The notes under the pieces: model-generated | Told to the model about the DNA's origin: nothing | Seen by the model: only the letters and a program-made list of their open reading frames with translations | Databases searched by the model: none | Shown: piece after piece, positions 7,188-16,363 of the stretch | Position numbering within the stretch: position 1 is the first letter of the stretch | Layout: each line of letters starts with the position of its first letter | Position numbers and translations under genes: made by a program | Origin: Verrucomicrobium sp. GAS474 | Lineage (GTDB): Bacteria > Verrucomicrobiota > Verrucomicrobiia > Methylacidiphilales > GAS474 | Direction of reading: 5' to 3' | Length of the DNA stretch: 64,000 bases | NCBI RefSeq assembly: GCF_900105685.1 | Contig: NZ_LT629781.1 | Coordinates: 2,666,001-2,730,000 of the forward strand

Positions 7188-8378
7188 TCAATACACGGGG
7201 ACGGAAGGATCGATTTCATGGCTCCAGGCATCGATGCCCCCGGCCACGTTCTTCAGCTTGCGGAAGCCGGAATCGTGGAGGAGCTTCGCCGCCTTCATGC
7301 TCCGGGCGCCGACCTTGCAATGGAGGACGATCTCGCGAGAGCTGTCGAGCTCGTGGAGCCGCCTCGGAAGCTCGCCGAGGGGGATCAGCTTCGCCCCGGG
7401 GATCTTCGCGATCTCCCATTCCTGGGGCTCGCGGACGTCGATGAGGTCGAAGTCCCGCTTCATTTCCTGGTAGCTCTTCAGCTCCTTCACGGTGATCTCG
7501 GAGATGCCGTTCGGGTTGATCGCCGCGCCGCCCTCGACGGCGGCGGTGCCGCAGAAGACCTCGTAGTCGATCAGTTCGTGGATCGTCCGGTTCGGCCCGC
7601 AGACGGGGCACGCCGGATCCTTGCGCGGCTTCATCTCGCGGAACTTCATCTTCAGCGCGTCGAAGAGGAGGAGGCGGCCGATGAGGGGTTCGCCGATGCC
7701 GGTGATGAGCTTCACGGCCTCGATGGCCTGGATGACGCCGATGATGCCGGGCAGGACGCCGAGGACGCCGCCCTCGGCGCAGCTCGGGACGCTGCCCGGT
7801 TCGGGCGGCTCGGGGAAGAGGCAGCGGTAGCACGGCCCCTTCTCGCCCCAGAAGACCGTCGCCTGGCCCTCGAAGCGGAAGATGCTGCCGTAGACGTTCG
7901 GCTTCCCGGTGAGGACGCAGAGGTCGTTCACGAGGTAGCGGGTCGGGAAGTTGTCGGTCCCGTCGATGACGATGTCGTAATCCTTCGCGATCTCCATCGC
8001 GTTGTCGGAGCGGAAGGAGGTCTCGAAGGCCTCGACCTGGACGAAGGGGTTGATCTCCTTCATCGTCTCGATCGCCGAGGCGATCTTCGGCTTCCCGACG
8101 TTGCGGGTCTTGTGGATGATCTGGCGGTGGAGGTTGGAGTAATCGACCGTGTCGTAGTCGACGAGGCCGATCTTGCCAACACCCGCCGCCGTGAGGTAGG
8201 CGAGGAGGGGGGAGCCGAGGCCGCCGGTCCCGATCGTCAGGATCCGGGCCGCCTTCAGCTTCTGCTGCCCGGCGAGCGTGAATTCGGGCATGATGAGGTG
8301 GCGTCCGTACCGCTTGATCTCCTCATTCGAGAAAGAAATATTCCCGAAACGCTCATTAATCGCTGACAAGAAACTCAT
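7188..8378 (-). CDS. MoeB/ThiF-like adenylyltransferase-rhodanese fusion
   Basis: This is a 396-residue MoeZ-type protein. The E1-like adenylyltransferase domain (about residues 20-265) has the nucleotide loop GTGGLGSP, DGTDNF, a zinc site in CYRC and CPVC, and SCAEGGVLG around the catalytic Cys. The C-terminal rhodanese domain (about 290-396) has the persulfide loop CKVGARS. Such enzymes adenylate and thiocarboxylate sulfur-carrier proteins (MoaD, ThiS, CysO types). No carrier gene is nearby. It is the first gene of the clpS operon, and the reason for that coupling is unknown. Confidence 0.93.
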   Translation of the reverse strand: MSFLSAINERFGNISFSNEEIKRYGRHLIMPEFTLAGQQKLKAARILTIGTGGLGSPLLAYLTAAGVGKIGLVDYDTVDYSNLHRQIIHKTRNVGKPKIASAIETMKEINPFVQVEAFETSFRSDNAMEIAKDYDIVIDGTDNFPTRYLVNDLCVLTGKPNVYGSIFRFEGQATVFWGEKGPCYRCLFPEPPEPGSVPSCAEGGVLGVLPGIIGVIQAIEAVKLITGIGEPLIGRLLLFDALKMKFREMKPRKDPACPVCGPNRTIHELIDYEVFCGTAAVEGGAAINPNGISEITVKELKSYQEMKRDFDLIDVREPQEWEIAKIPGAKLIPLGELPRRLHELDSSREIVLHCKVGARSMKAAKLLHDSGFRKLKNVAGGIDAWSHEIDPSVPVY

Positions 8379-8435
8379 ACCGGGATTACATTAACGCCAC
8401 TCCGTGTTGCGACAACCGGAATAACGAAAAATTTC

Positions 8436-9563
8436 ATGTCCTCTCTTTGGGTCGACTCCCTGCCCTCCCTCGAAGCCTATACCGCCACCCTCCGCCACGG
8501 GCCGTGGCTGGCGATCGACACCGAGGCCGACAGCCTCCACCACTACAAGGAAAGCGTCTGCCTCGTCTCCGTCCGCCAGGGCGGCCATACGGAGCCGAAC
8601 CCGACGGCGCTGATCGATCCCTTCTCCCTCGCCACCGCCGAGGAGCTGGCGCCCTTCTGGGCCGTCGCCGCCTCGTCCCCGTGGATCCTCCAGGGGGCCG
8701 ACTTCGACCTCCGTCTCATGCGCCGCATCGGCGCGCCCGAGCCGCCCGAGGTCTTCGACACGATGCTCGGCGCCCAGCTCTGCGGCCTCCCCGGCATCGG
8801 CTATGCCGCCCTCGTCGAGAAGTACTTCGGCGTGAAGCTGAACAAGGCGAGCCAGAAGGAAGACTGGTCGGCCCGCCCGCTCACCCCGGCGATGCTCGAT
8901 TATGCCGCCCAGGACGTCACCTACCTCGACGGCATCCGGGAGCACCTCACGGCGGAGCTGATCCGCCTGGGCCGCCTCGATTGGCACAAGGAAGCCTCGG
9001 CCCGCGTCCTCCGGGCGAGCCGTGTGATGAAGGAGATCGATCCCGACGAGATCTGGCGGATCAACGGTTCCAACAAGCTCCCTCTCTCCGCCCTTCCGAT
9101 CCTGCGCGAAATCTGGCATTGGCGCGACGCCGAGGCCCGCGAGCGCGACCTCCCGACGTTCAAGGTCCTCTCCAACGACCGGATGCTCGAGATCACCGTC
9201 TGGGTCGATACCCATCGGGACCAGGACCACGTCCCGAATCACTTCCTTCCCTCGAACTGCCGGGGTGCGCGCCTCATCCGGCTCTACGATGCCCTCGACA
9301 AGGGCCGCGAATATCCTCCCTTCCCCATGCCGCCCCGGGAGCCGCGCCTCCGCCGCAATCCCGACTTCGAGCGGCGCGTCGACGCGATCAAGAAGGGCCG
9401 CGACGAAGTGGCGGCGAAGATCGGCCTCGATCCCTCGCTGATTGCCTCGAAGACGATCCTCTTCCAGATCGCCGAGGAAGGTCCCGAGGGGATCGACCGG
9501 CTCCTGGCCGAGAACCGCTGGTGCCAATGGCAGGCGGAGATTGTGCGACCGTTGCTGGGGTAA
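8436..9563 (+). CDS. rnd: Ribonuclease D
   Basis: This is a 375-residue 3'-5' exoribonuclease for tRNA and stable-RNA trimming. The DEDD exonuclease residues are visible in AIDTEADS, GADFDLRLM and YAAQDVTYL. An HRDC RNA-binding domain follows (about residues 208-285, PLSALPILREIWHWRDAEAR). It is divergent from the moeB-like gene. The length agrees with the family. The ATG at 8436 is 13 residues upstream of the first conserved strand. Confidence 0.93.
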   Translation: MSSLWVDSLPSLEAYTATLRHGPWLAIDTEADSLHHYKESVCLVSVRQGGHTEPNPTALIDPFSLATAEELAPFWAVAASSPWILQGADFDLRLMRRIGAPEPPEVFDTMLGAQLCGLPGIGYAALVEKYFGVKLNKASQKEDWSARPLTPAMLDYAAQDVTYLDGIREHLTAELIRLGRLDWHKEASARVLRASRVMKEIDPDEIWRINGSNKLPLSALPILREIWHWRDAEARERDLPTFKVLSNDRMLEITVWVDTHRDQDHVPNHFLPSNCRGARLIRLYDALDKGREYPPFPMPPREPRLRRNPDFERRVDAIKKGRDEVAAKIGLDPSLIASKTILFQIAEEGPEGIDRLLAENRWCQWQAEIVRPLLG

Positions 9564-9603
9564 AAGCGGTCGCGGAGGATTCGGAGTCGCTTCGCGCCCT
9601 CCC

Positions 9604-9999
9604 TCAATGGGGCCAGTGGAACGGTTCGCCGCTGAGGACGTTGCGGATGTTGTCGGCGATGAGGAGCCATCCGACCCCGCCCCAGAGCGCGCCCAGGAGC
9701 AGGGGAATGCCGAGCGCGGTTCCCGGCCCGACGCGTTTCGTTACTCCCAGATAAAGGGCGCCAAGGCTGACTGCCACGCCGGGATAGACCCCCGCGCCGA
9801 GGAGCGGGAAATACCAGGAGATGATGAAGTCGAAAAGCGGCTTCGGATAGAGATCGAGCCGGGTCGCCTCCTTCAGGTAGGTCAGCCCGGCGAGCCATCC
9901 CGCCATGGTCGCCGAATAGACCGTCACGCCCGTAATCCACCCCGCCAGCCTCGCCGCAAGAGGGGGGCGAGGCGGCGGGGCGAGCGTGGGATCGTCCAT
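9604..9999 (-). CDS. Small integral membrane protein of unknown function
   Basis: This is a 131-residue protein with a Pro-rich cytoplasmic-looking N-terminus and about three hydrophobic segments (near residues 20-42, 60-85 and 92-115; FDFIISWYFPLLGAGVYPGVAVSLGALYLG in two pieces). It starts 12 bases after the glycogen phosphorylase stop on the same strand, so it is probably co-transcribed. No family is recognised and a link to glycogen metabolism is only positional. Confidence 0.75.
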   Translation of the reverse strand: MDDPTLAPPPRPPLAARLAGWITGVTVYSATMAGWLAGLTYLKEATRLDLYPKPLFDFIISWYFPLLGAGVYPGVAVSLGALYLGVTKRVGPGTALGIPLLLGALWGGVGWLLIADNIRNVLSGEPFHWPH

Positions 10000-10011
10000 C
10001 GACGAGCGGCT

Positions 10012-12486
10012 CTAGACGGAGACGGGGGTCACCTTCCAGATTTCCTTCGCGTATTCGGCGATGGTCCGGTCGCTGGAGAACTTGTCGACGCGGGCGGTGT
10101 TCAGGATCGCCATCTTCGCCCACCGCTTCTTGTCGGCATAGGCGGCGTCGACCTTCTTCTGGCACTCGGAGTAGGCGGCGAAGTCGGCGAGGCAGAGGTA
10201 GGGATCGCCCCCTTCGAGGAGGCTGTAGCGGATCGAGCTGAGGATGCCGTGGGGATCGTTCGGGGTGAAGTAGTTCGAGCCGAGCCAATCGACGATGGAC
10301 TTCAGTTCCTCGTCGTTGTTGTAGTAGTCCCACGGATTGTAGCCTTTCCGGAGGAGGGCCTTCACCTCGTCGACGGTGAGGCCGAAGATGAAGATGTTGT
10401 CGGCCCCGACCTCTTCGCCGATCTCGACGTTGGCCCCGTCGAGGGTGCCGATGGTGAGGGCGCCGTTGAGGGCGAGCTTCATGTTGCCGGTGCCGGAGGC
10501 CTCCTTGCCCGCGGTCGAGATCTGCTCCGAGAGGTCGGCGGCGGGGACGATGCGCTGGGCGAGGGAGACGCGGTAGTTCGGGAGGAAGGCGACCTTCAGC
10601 TTGCCCTTGATGCGGGCGTCGTTGTTGATCGTCTGGCCGACGGCGTTGATCGCCTTGATGATGGTCTTGGCGAGGTCGTAGCCGGGGGCGGCCTTCGCGC
10701 CGAAGATGAAGACCCTCGGCTGCATGGGGTAGTCGGGGTTCTTCAGGAGGCGACGGTAGAGGGCGAGGATGTGGAGGAGGTTCAGGTGCTGGCGCTTGTA
10801 CTCGTGGAGGCGCTTGATCTGGACGTCGAAGAGGGCGTTGGGATCGACGTCGATGCCGCAATCCCGCTTGATGATGCCGGCGAGGTGGACCTTGTTCGCC
10901 TTCTTGATCTCCATGAACCGCTTCTGGAAGTCGGGATCGTCGGCCCATTTCTCGAGGCCGCGGAGCTGCTCGAGGTGCTTCGCCCAGCCATGGCCGATCT
11001 TCTCGTTGATCAGCTCGGCGAGGCCGGGGTTGCAGGCGAGGAGCCAGCGGCGGGGGGTGATGCCGTTGGTCTTGTTGTTGAAGCGGCCGGGGAAGAGCTC
11101 GTCGAACTCGGGGAAGAGGTCCTTCTTCAGCAGCTCGGTGTGGAGGGCGGCGACGCCGTTCACGGAATGGCTGCCGACGACGGCGAGGTGGGCCATGCGG
11201 ACCATCTTGTGGGAGCCTTCCTCGATGATGGAGAGGTCGCGTTTCTTGGCGTCGTCGCCGGGCCACTTCTTCTCGACGTCGTCGAGGTGGCGCTTGTTGA
11301 TCTCGAAGATGATCTCGGTGTGGCGGGGGAGGACCTTCGAGAAGAGGCCGAGGCTCCACTTTTCGAGCGCCTCGGGGAGGAGGGTGTGGTTCGTGTAGCC
11401 GAAGGTCTTCGTGACGATCGCCCAGGCGGCGTCCCAGCTCATGCCCATTTCGTCGTGGAGGATGCGCTGGAGCTCGGGGATGGCGACGGTGGGATGGGTG
11501 TCGTTGAGCTGGACGGCGACCTTGTCGGCGAAGATCGACCAGTCGTTCCCCTGGCCGAGGAAGCGGCGGATGATGTCGCGCAGGGAGGCGGAGACGAAGA
11601 AGTATTGCTGGACGAGGCGCAGCTCCTTGCCGCTCTCGGTCTTGTCGTTCGGGTAGAGGACCTTCGAGATGGTCTCGCCGAGGTTCTTCTGCCGGACGGC
11701 CTCGACGTAGCCGCCGTCGTTGAAGGCGTTGAGGTCGAAGTCCTCGGTCGACTTCGATTCCCAGAGGCGGAGGAAGTTGACGGTGTTCGTGCCGTAGCCG
11801 CTGATCGGGATGTCGTAGGGGATGGCGAGGATTTCACGGCCCTTCACCCAGCGGGAGGCGTAGTTGCCGAGGTCGTCGAAGACCCGCTCGACCTCGCCGT
11901 AGAGGCGGATGGTCTGGGTGTGGTCGGGACGGACGATTTCCCACGGGGCGCCGAACTTGATCCAGTTGTCGGGATGCTCGACCTGGTAGCCGTTGACGAA
12001 TTCCTGGCGGAAGAGGCCGAACTCGTAATGGATGCCGTAGCCGATGGCGGGGAGGTCGAGGGTCGCCATCGAGTCGAGGAAGCAGGCGGCGAGGCGGCCG
12101 AGGCCGCCGTTGCCGAGGCCCATGTCGTATTCCTCGCTGCGGACGAGGGCGGGGTCCTGGCCGAGCTCGGTCAGGGCTTGGGCGACTTCCTTCTCGACGC
12201 CGGTATTGTACATGTTGTTGCTGTACAGGCGGCCCATGAGGAATTCGAGGGAGAGATAGTGGATGCGGCGGGCGTTGGCCTTGTGGTGGGCGGCCATGGT
12301 GGCGATCATCCGCTCGACGACCCGGTCCTGGAGCGCCTTCGAGGTCGCCATCCACCAATCGCGACGGGTGGCGGTCTGGGTATCGCGCGCCTGGGTGAAC
12401 TTCAGGTGGTGAAGGATCTGTTGTTTGACGGCCTCGACGGAGGTGTCGATGCCGGAGACGAAGATCGGGGAAGGGGTGTCGCTCAT
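10012..12486 (-). CDS. glgP: Glycogen/starch phosphorylase
   Basis: This is an 824-residue cytoplasmic enzyme that releases glucose-1-phosphate from alpha-1,4-glucan using phosphate and PLP. The PLP lysine lies in [28 protein letters not shown] and the VQLNDTHPT box are family signatures, and the length matches bacterial GlgP/MalP. The start follows from the preserved N-terminus and ATG at 12486. Together with the ROK glucokinase at 35.1 kb it suggests polyglucose storage and use. It is first in a two-gene unit with the small membrane protein. Confidence 0.97.
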   Translation of the reverse strand: MSDTPSPIFVSGIDTSVEAVKQQILHHLKFTQARDTQTATRRDWWMATSKALQDRVVERMIATMAAHHKANARRIHYLSLEFLMGRLYSNNMYNTGVEKEVAQALTELGQDPALVRSEEYDMGLGNGGLGRLAACFLDSMATLDLPAIGYGIHYEFGLFRQEFVNGYQVEHPDNWIKFGAPWEIVRPDHTQTIRLYGEVERVFDDLGNYASRWVKGREILAIPYDIPISGYGTNTVNFLRLWESKSTEDFDLNAFNDGGYVEAVRQKNLGETISKVLYPNDKTESGKELRLVQQYFFVSASLRDIIRRFLGQGNDWSIFADKVAVQLNDTHPTVAIPELQRILHDEMGMSWDAAWAIVTKTFGYTNHTLLPEALEKWSLGLFSKVLPRHTEIIFEINKRHLDDVEKKWPGDDAKKRDLSIIEEGSHKMVRMAHLAVVGSHSVNGVAALHTELLKKDLFPEFDELFPGRFNNKTNGITPRRWLLACNPGLAELINEKIGHGWAKHLEQLRGLEKWADDPDFQKRFMEIKKANKVHLAGIIKRDCGIDVDPNALFDVQIKRLHEYKRQHLNLLHILALYRRLLKNPDYPMQPRVFIFGAKAAPGYDLAKTIIKAINAVGQTINNDARIKGKLKVAFLPNYRVSLAQRIVPAADLSEQISTAGKEASGTGNMKLALNGALTIGTLDGANVEIGEEVGADNIFIFGLTVDEVKALLRKGYNPWDYYNNDEELKSIVDWLGSNYFTPNDPHGILSSIRYSLLEGGDPYLCLADFAAYSECQKKVDAAYADKKRWAKMAILNTARVDKFSSDRTIAEYAKEIWKVTPVSV

Positions 12487-12651
12487 GGTCAGGTTTGGTA
12501 GCAGGATACGAGCCGCAAGGCTTTCAAAAATGATCTTTCTAGGTGAAAATTTTTAACGTCAAACAACTGACGGACCCGAGGCGGCGGAAGGAAGAAAAAA
12601 CCGCTTGCATCAGAAGGGGATGGGCGGCAATCTGACTCTTCCCCAAAATTT

Positions 12652-12906
12652 ATGAGCAACGCCGCCTTTGTCCAGGAAGCCCTTAACATCGTTGGAACCC
12701 CCGAGGTCCTCGTTAACGTCATTTCCCGGCGCGTCCGCCAGCTCGGGCAGGGTGCCCGCCCGCTCGTCGAGGTCCATCCCCGCTGGACGTTGATGGAAGT
12801 CGCCCTCCGCGAGATCGCCGACCACAAGCTGACTTTCGAGCTGATCGACCCGAAGGTCGCCCAGGCCGAATCGGACGAGGCCGCCGCCGCTGCCGCCGCC
12901 GCCTAA
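12652..12906 (+). CDS. rpoZ: DNA-directed RNA polymerase omega subunit
   Basis: This is an 84-residue protein. The omega core is visible as LVNVISRRVRQLGQGARPLVE (R-R-x-R-Q-L, the hallmark helix) followed by LMEVALREIADHKLTFE. Omega binds beta-prime and helps RNA polymerase assembly. The C-terminus is a run of alanines (EAAAAAAAA). The sequence is divergent from the proteobacterial form. It ends just before a strong terminator. gmk, often its neighbour in other bacteria, is not present here. Confidence 0.85.
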   Translation: MSNAAFVQEALNIVGTPEVLVNVISRRVRQLGQGARPLVEVHPRWTLMEVALREIADHKLTFELIDPKVAQAESDEAAAAAAAA

Positions 12907-12913
12907 TCCGATT

Positions 12914-12958
12914 TTGCTTTTTAAAAAGGGCGACTCCTAAAGGGTCGCCCTTTTTTAG
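12914..12958 (+). terminator. Rho-independent terminator after rpoZ
   Basis: AAAAAGGGCGACTC, CTAAA loop, GGGTCGCCCTTTTTT: a stem with a T-run directly after rpoZ, separating it from smpB. Confidence 0.9.
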
Positions 12959-12981
12959 TCTTCCCGCTATTCCTTATCCCC

Positions 12982-13434
12982 ATGGGTGACGACGTCATCA
13001 CAAACCGCAAGGCCCACCACCATTACCGCGTCCTCGACACGTACGAGGCGGGGATGGTGCTCCATGGGACCGAGGTGAAGTCGATCCGCCTCGGCCACGG
13101 CAATCTCGACGCGGCCTTTGCCCGGATCGAGAAGGGGGAGGCGTTCCTTTACCAGTTCGACATCCAGCCCTACGCGAAGGCCTCCGTGACGAATCACGAG
13201 GCGAAGGCGGTGCGGAAGCTCCTGCTCCACAAGACCGAACTGCGGAAGCTGAACGAGGCGACGACGATCAAGGGCCATTCCCTCGTTCCGCTGAAGCTCT
13301 ACTGGAAGAACGGCAAGCTGAAGCTCCTGCTCGGCGTCGGCACGGGCAAGGACGCGCGCGACAAGCGGCAGGACATCAAGAAGGCCGAATCGAAGCGCGA
13401 GGTCGACCGCGCGATGAAGCAGTATCGGAAGTAG
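12982..13434 (+). CDS. smpB: SsrA-binding protein SmpB
   Basis: This is a 150-residue tmRNA partner required for trans-translation and rescue of stalled ribosomes. Family motifs are all present: NRKAHHHY, YEAGMVLHGTEVKSIRLG, IQPY, KLLLHK, VPLKLYWKNGKLKLLLGVGTGK and DKRQDIKK. The basic C-terminal tail (MKQYRK) is the part that enters the empty A site. The ATG at 12982 gives normal length. The ssrA gene is not in the window. The gene ends directly against the repeat region at 13435. Confidence 0.96.
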   Translation: MGDDVITNRKAHHHYRVLDTYEAGMVLHGTEVKSIRLGHGNLDAAFARIEKGEAFLYQFDIQPYAKASVTNHEAKAVRKLLLHKTELRKLNEATTIKGHSLVPLKLYWKNGKLKLLLGVGTGKDARDKRQDIKKAESKREVDRAMKQYRK

Positions 13435-13545
13435 GGGCGGCAGCCCTTCGGGACGGGGTACATCTCCCTGTACAGGTGGAGGCGATCCGCGCGTTTGAAC
13501 GAACGGAGGGGCACGCCCCTCCGGACCCTCCTGTCTGATGGGCCG
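13435..13545 (+). repeat. Palindromic intergenic repeat, family 2 copy A
   Basis: This copy shares GGGGCGG, CCTTCGGGAC-GGG, CCCTGTACAG-TGGA and GCGATCCGC with copies B (13735-13960, opposite strand) and C (18495-18672). It contains short palindromes such as CTGTACAG and GGAGGGGC..GCCCCTCC. It begins at the smpB stop. The interval 13546-13734 between copies A and B contains further small stems (CCACCTCCATGGAAGAGG region) but no recognisable gene. Confidence 0.65.
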
Positions 13546-13734
13546 TGGTGTAGATGGGGCGTAACCCAAGAGGCCTATCTTCCATAAGCCCACTCTACTC
13601 CGCTGGATCTAACCTCGATGAGGGCCGAGGCCTGGGAAGGAGCATCCAAGGAGCAGTCCCATCTCCTCGGCTTCACCTCCTGAAGACACCTCTTCCATGG
13701 AGGTGGTCCCCCGGTTCTCCTAGCCTTTGGAAGC

Positions 13735-13960
13735 GTAGTTCCTCTCAAGCGGATAAGGGATCTAGCGGACCCTTTCTACCCGCAGCGGATAGCCTAATGC
13801 GGTGCCGCTCCGAACAGTTCAGGCCTATCTGACGGGGAGGTCCAGGAGGGGCGAAGCCCCTCTTGCGTCTCAAAACCCGTGCGGATCGCCTCCAGCTGTA
13901 CAGGGTCATCTGCCCGGTCCCGAAGGAGCACCCACCGCCCCTTCGCGAACCCTTGCCTTC
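13735..13960 (-). repeat. Palindromic intergenic repeat, family 2 copy B
   Basis: Read on the minus strand it runs GCTCCTTCGGGACCGGG, then a CAGATGACCCTGTACAGCTGG segment, GAGACGCAA, a GAGGGGCTTCGCCCCTC hairpin, and ends TCCGCTAGATCCCTT-TCCG and GAGGAACTACGC. Both ends match copy C, while the middle differs in sequence and length. With copy A in the opposite orientation it makes a large inverted pair filling the smpB/comEC convergent gap. Confidence 0.7.
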
Positions 13961-13965
13961 ATTCC

Positions 13966-16353
13966 CTAGCGTTCCGGGGCTTTCCACTCCCGCACTTCGG
14001 CGGGGCGTCCTCTTCCCGGAAGCGTAACGATCACGGTCCCGCTGCCGGTGTTGGCATCGGTCCGGTTCCATGAGCGAAGCGGCGGGGCGACTTCGAGGGC
14101 GGTGGCTTCTCTTCCCGTCGCCGAAATGAGGATCACGTCGTTTGGCGCGATCGCCGCGAGCCATTCGGGGTCGAGGGTGAAGTCTTTTTCTTTCCGGCTC
14201 TGGACGAGGACGGACGCTTTGAATGAGTCCTGATGCTCGCCCGCTTTGGCCAGCAGGTCGCGCTCCATCCCGATGCCGATGCCTCCGGCGTAGAGGAGAC
14301 GACTGCCGTCGTGATCGAAGAGGAGGACGAGGCCGAGATCGGAGGCGGTTCGTCCCGGAGAATCTTCCATGGGAGACAAGGCGGTGACTTTCAGTCCGCC
14401 GCCGAGGTCGAGAGTGTCTCCGTACGTCAGGAGGGAAGAGGGCCGGTAATCCCGGAGCACAGCGATCCATTCGGGGGCTTTCCGCCGTGTGGGGGGAAGC
14501 GGCGGCGCGTAGACGGCCGGGGCGTTGGCGAAGAGCTCAGGAAGGCGGGGGAGGACCGCGCCCTGCGGGGCCGTCCATTGGGTGAGGAAGAGGCCGTCGA
14601 GGCGGTTGATGCCGTAATATTTCCGGACGGGATCGAGGCCGGAGAAGTACCCTTTTTCGTTCCCGGGGTTGAGGAGGTAGGTCTTGCCGCCGCTTTGGAT
14701 CAGGGCGGCGGTGCCGTAGCCGGAGCGGGTGAGGATGATCCGGGTTTGAGGTTCCGATCCCAACGGGGCGACGTAGTGGGAGGCGTGGGGGAGGTGGGCC
14801 ATGAAGCTGACCCAGGCGAGGAGGGCTTTGACGAAGAGCCAATTGGCGTTGTTCAGCAGGATGCCGAGCCACGAGGAGATCGGGGCGAGGAGGAGGGTGA
14901 GGAAGCCGACGGTGAAGATGAGGCCGCCGAGGGGGACGGCGATGAAATTGGCGGGGACGGAGACGAGGCAGAGTTGGTGGAAGTCGAAGAGCTCGAGTCC
15001 GGCGACGCCGAGCCAGGCGACGAGGGAGGCGGCGAGGAGGGCGCAGACGGTTCGGTTGACGTGTTCGCGCCCCTGCTGCCAGGGGGTGGCGTAGCGGAGG
15101 GGGATGAAGGGATCGAGGGCGAAGGGCCGCCGCAGGAGGCGGTCGAGCGGGGCGGCGAAGAGGATGAGGGCGAGGACGATGGCGAAGGAGAGCTGGAACC
15201 CGAGGTCGAGGGCGGCGGCAGGGCGGAGGGCGAGGAGGCCGAGGAGGGTGAGGGACCAGAAGTTGAGCGGCGAGACGGGCCGCCCGATCCGCCACGCGAC
15301 GAAGAGGGCGACGGCGGCGAGGAAGGCGCGGATGATGCTGGCCTGGTTCCCGGTGGTGACGACGTAGAGGTAGAGGAGGGGTATCGCCATCCAGCCCCAA
15401 CGCCACGAGATGAGGCCCCCGAAGCGGAGGACGCCGATGAGGAGCCCGGCGAGGAGGACGAGGTTCCCGCCGCTGACGGCGAAGAGGTGGTAGGTGCCGG
15501 TGGTGCGGAATTCCGAGAGGACCCAGGGGGAGACGGTCTCCTTCTGGCCGAGCATCATGCCGGAGAGGATCGCGCCGACGGCGGGGTCGTCCTCGATCCC
15601 CTTTTGCAATTGGGCGACGCTCCAGGCCCGCGTTTTCTCTCCCAACGCGGCGCTTTCGAGCCCCTTTGATTCGCGGACAAAGAGGGCGCTCGAATCGGGG
15701 AGTCGCAGGCGGAAGTGGATCTCCTGTGCGGCGAGGTAGGAGCGGCTGTCGAACACGCCGGGGCCGGAGGGCGGGGCGGGTGGTTCGAGGGGGCCGGAGA
15801 GGCGGACGGTCTCGCCGGAGTTCCAGCGGTTCGGCGTCCCCTCCAGGGTGACGTCGACGAGGCCGGAGGCCGGTCGCCACGCGGCGTAGGGCGACTCCCG
15901 CCAGCGGGTGACGGCGAAGGGGAAGTGGGAGCGGCCCAAGGAGAGGGCGGCATCCGATTTGCGCGGGGAGGGGGTGAAGTCGGGCGCGGCGGCGATCCGG
16001 CCCTCCCATTGGGGGTTGAGGAACTTCCCTTTCGGGAGGACGCGAAGATCGTCCGGGGGAGGACAAGCGAGGGGGAGGCGGGCGTGGAACATTGCCCCGG
16101 CGAGGCAGAGGAGGAGGAAGAGGGCGGTGGAGAACCGCCGGAGCCACGAGGCGGGCCAGCCGATGCGGCCCGTTCCCAGGAGGAGCCATCCCGCCGACCC
16201 GCAGCCGAGGATGAGGCCGAGCGCGGGGAGGGAGAGGGGAAAGGCCCCGCCGACGACGGAGCCGACGGCGAAGGCGAGGGCGGGGAGGAAGAGCGGGGAG
16301 CGGGGGACGGAGGCGTGGGGATCGTGATCCTGGGTATGGGCGCCGTCCCCCAT
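13966..16353 (-). CDS. comEC: ComEC/Rec2-type DNA-uptake channel protein with degenerate C-terminal domain
   Basis: This is a 795-residue inner-membrane protein. N-terminal membrane helices (residues 20-85) and a periplasmic domain come first. The competence domain follows (about 230-520, with GMMLGQKETV, FRTTGTYHLFAVSGGN and many helices). A soluble C-terminal domain with a metallo-beta-lactamase-like fold pattern ends it. ComEC translocates single-stranded DNA into the cytoplasm. The usual metal motif HxHxDH is absent: the matching strand reads LFLTQWTAPQGAV. The nuclease activity is therefore probably lost. It lies 11 bases downstream of the nitroreductase gene on the same strand. Confidence 0.9.
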   Translation of the reverse strand: MGDGAHTQDHDPHASVPRSPLFLPALAFAVGSVVGGAFPLSLPALGLILGCGSAGWLLLGTGRIGWPASWLRRFSTALFLLLCLAGAMFHARLPLACPPPDDLRVLPKGKFLNPQWEGRIAAAPDFTPSPRKSDAALSLGRSHFPFAVTRWRESPYAAWRPASGLVDVTLEGTPNRWNSGETVRLSGPLEPPAPPSGPGVFDSRSYLAAQEIHFRLRLPDSSALFVRESKGLESAALGEKTRAWSVAQLQKGIEDDPAVGAILSGMMLGQKETVSPWVLSEFRTTGTYHLFAVSGGNLVLLAGLLIGVLRFGGLISWRWGWMAIPLLYLYVVTTGNQASIIRAFLAAVALFVAWRIGRPVSPLNFWSLTLLGLLALRPAAALDLGFQLSFAIVLALILFAAPLDRLLRRPFALDPFIPLRYATPWQQGREHVNRTVCALLAASLVAWLGVAGLELFDFHQLCLVSVPANFIAVPLGGLIFTVGFLTLLLAPISSWLGILLNNANWLFVKALLAWVSFMAHLPHASHYVAPLGSEPQTRIILTRSGYGTAALIQSGGKTYLLNPGNEKGYFSGLDPVRKYYGINRLDGLFLTQWTAPQGAVLPRLPELFANAPAVYAPPLPPTRRKAPEWIAVLRDYRPSSLLTYGDTLDLGGGLKVTALSPMEDSPGRTASDLGLVLLFDHDGSRLLYAGGIGIGMERDLLAKAGEHQDSFKASVLVQSRKEKDFTLDPEWLAAIAPNDVILISATGREATALEVAPPLRSWNRTDANTGSGTVIVTLPGRGRPAEVREWKAPER

Positions 16354-16363
16354 AGCCGTGCTC

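Noticed and set aside
9442-12501. A 1019-codon frame antisense to glycogen phosphorylase
   Set aside because: Same high-GC shadow effect. The other strand is an unmistakable full-length GlgP. Similar shadows oppose the ABC-F gene (22472-24559) and the helicase gene (18465-20813).
13546-13734. A self-splicing intron or protein gene between repeat copies A and B
   Set aside because: No catalytic-core motif, open frame of protein character or reverse transcriptase was recognisable. Only small stems are seen.
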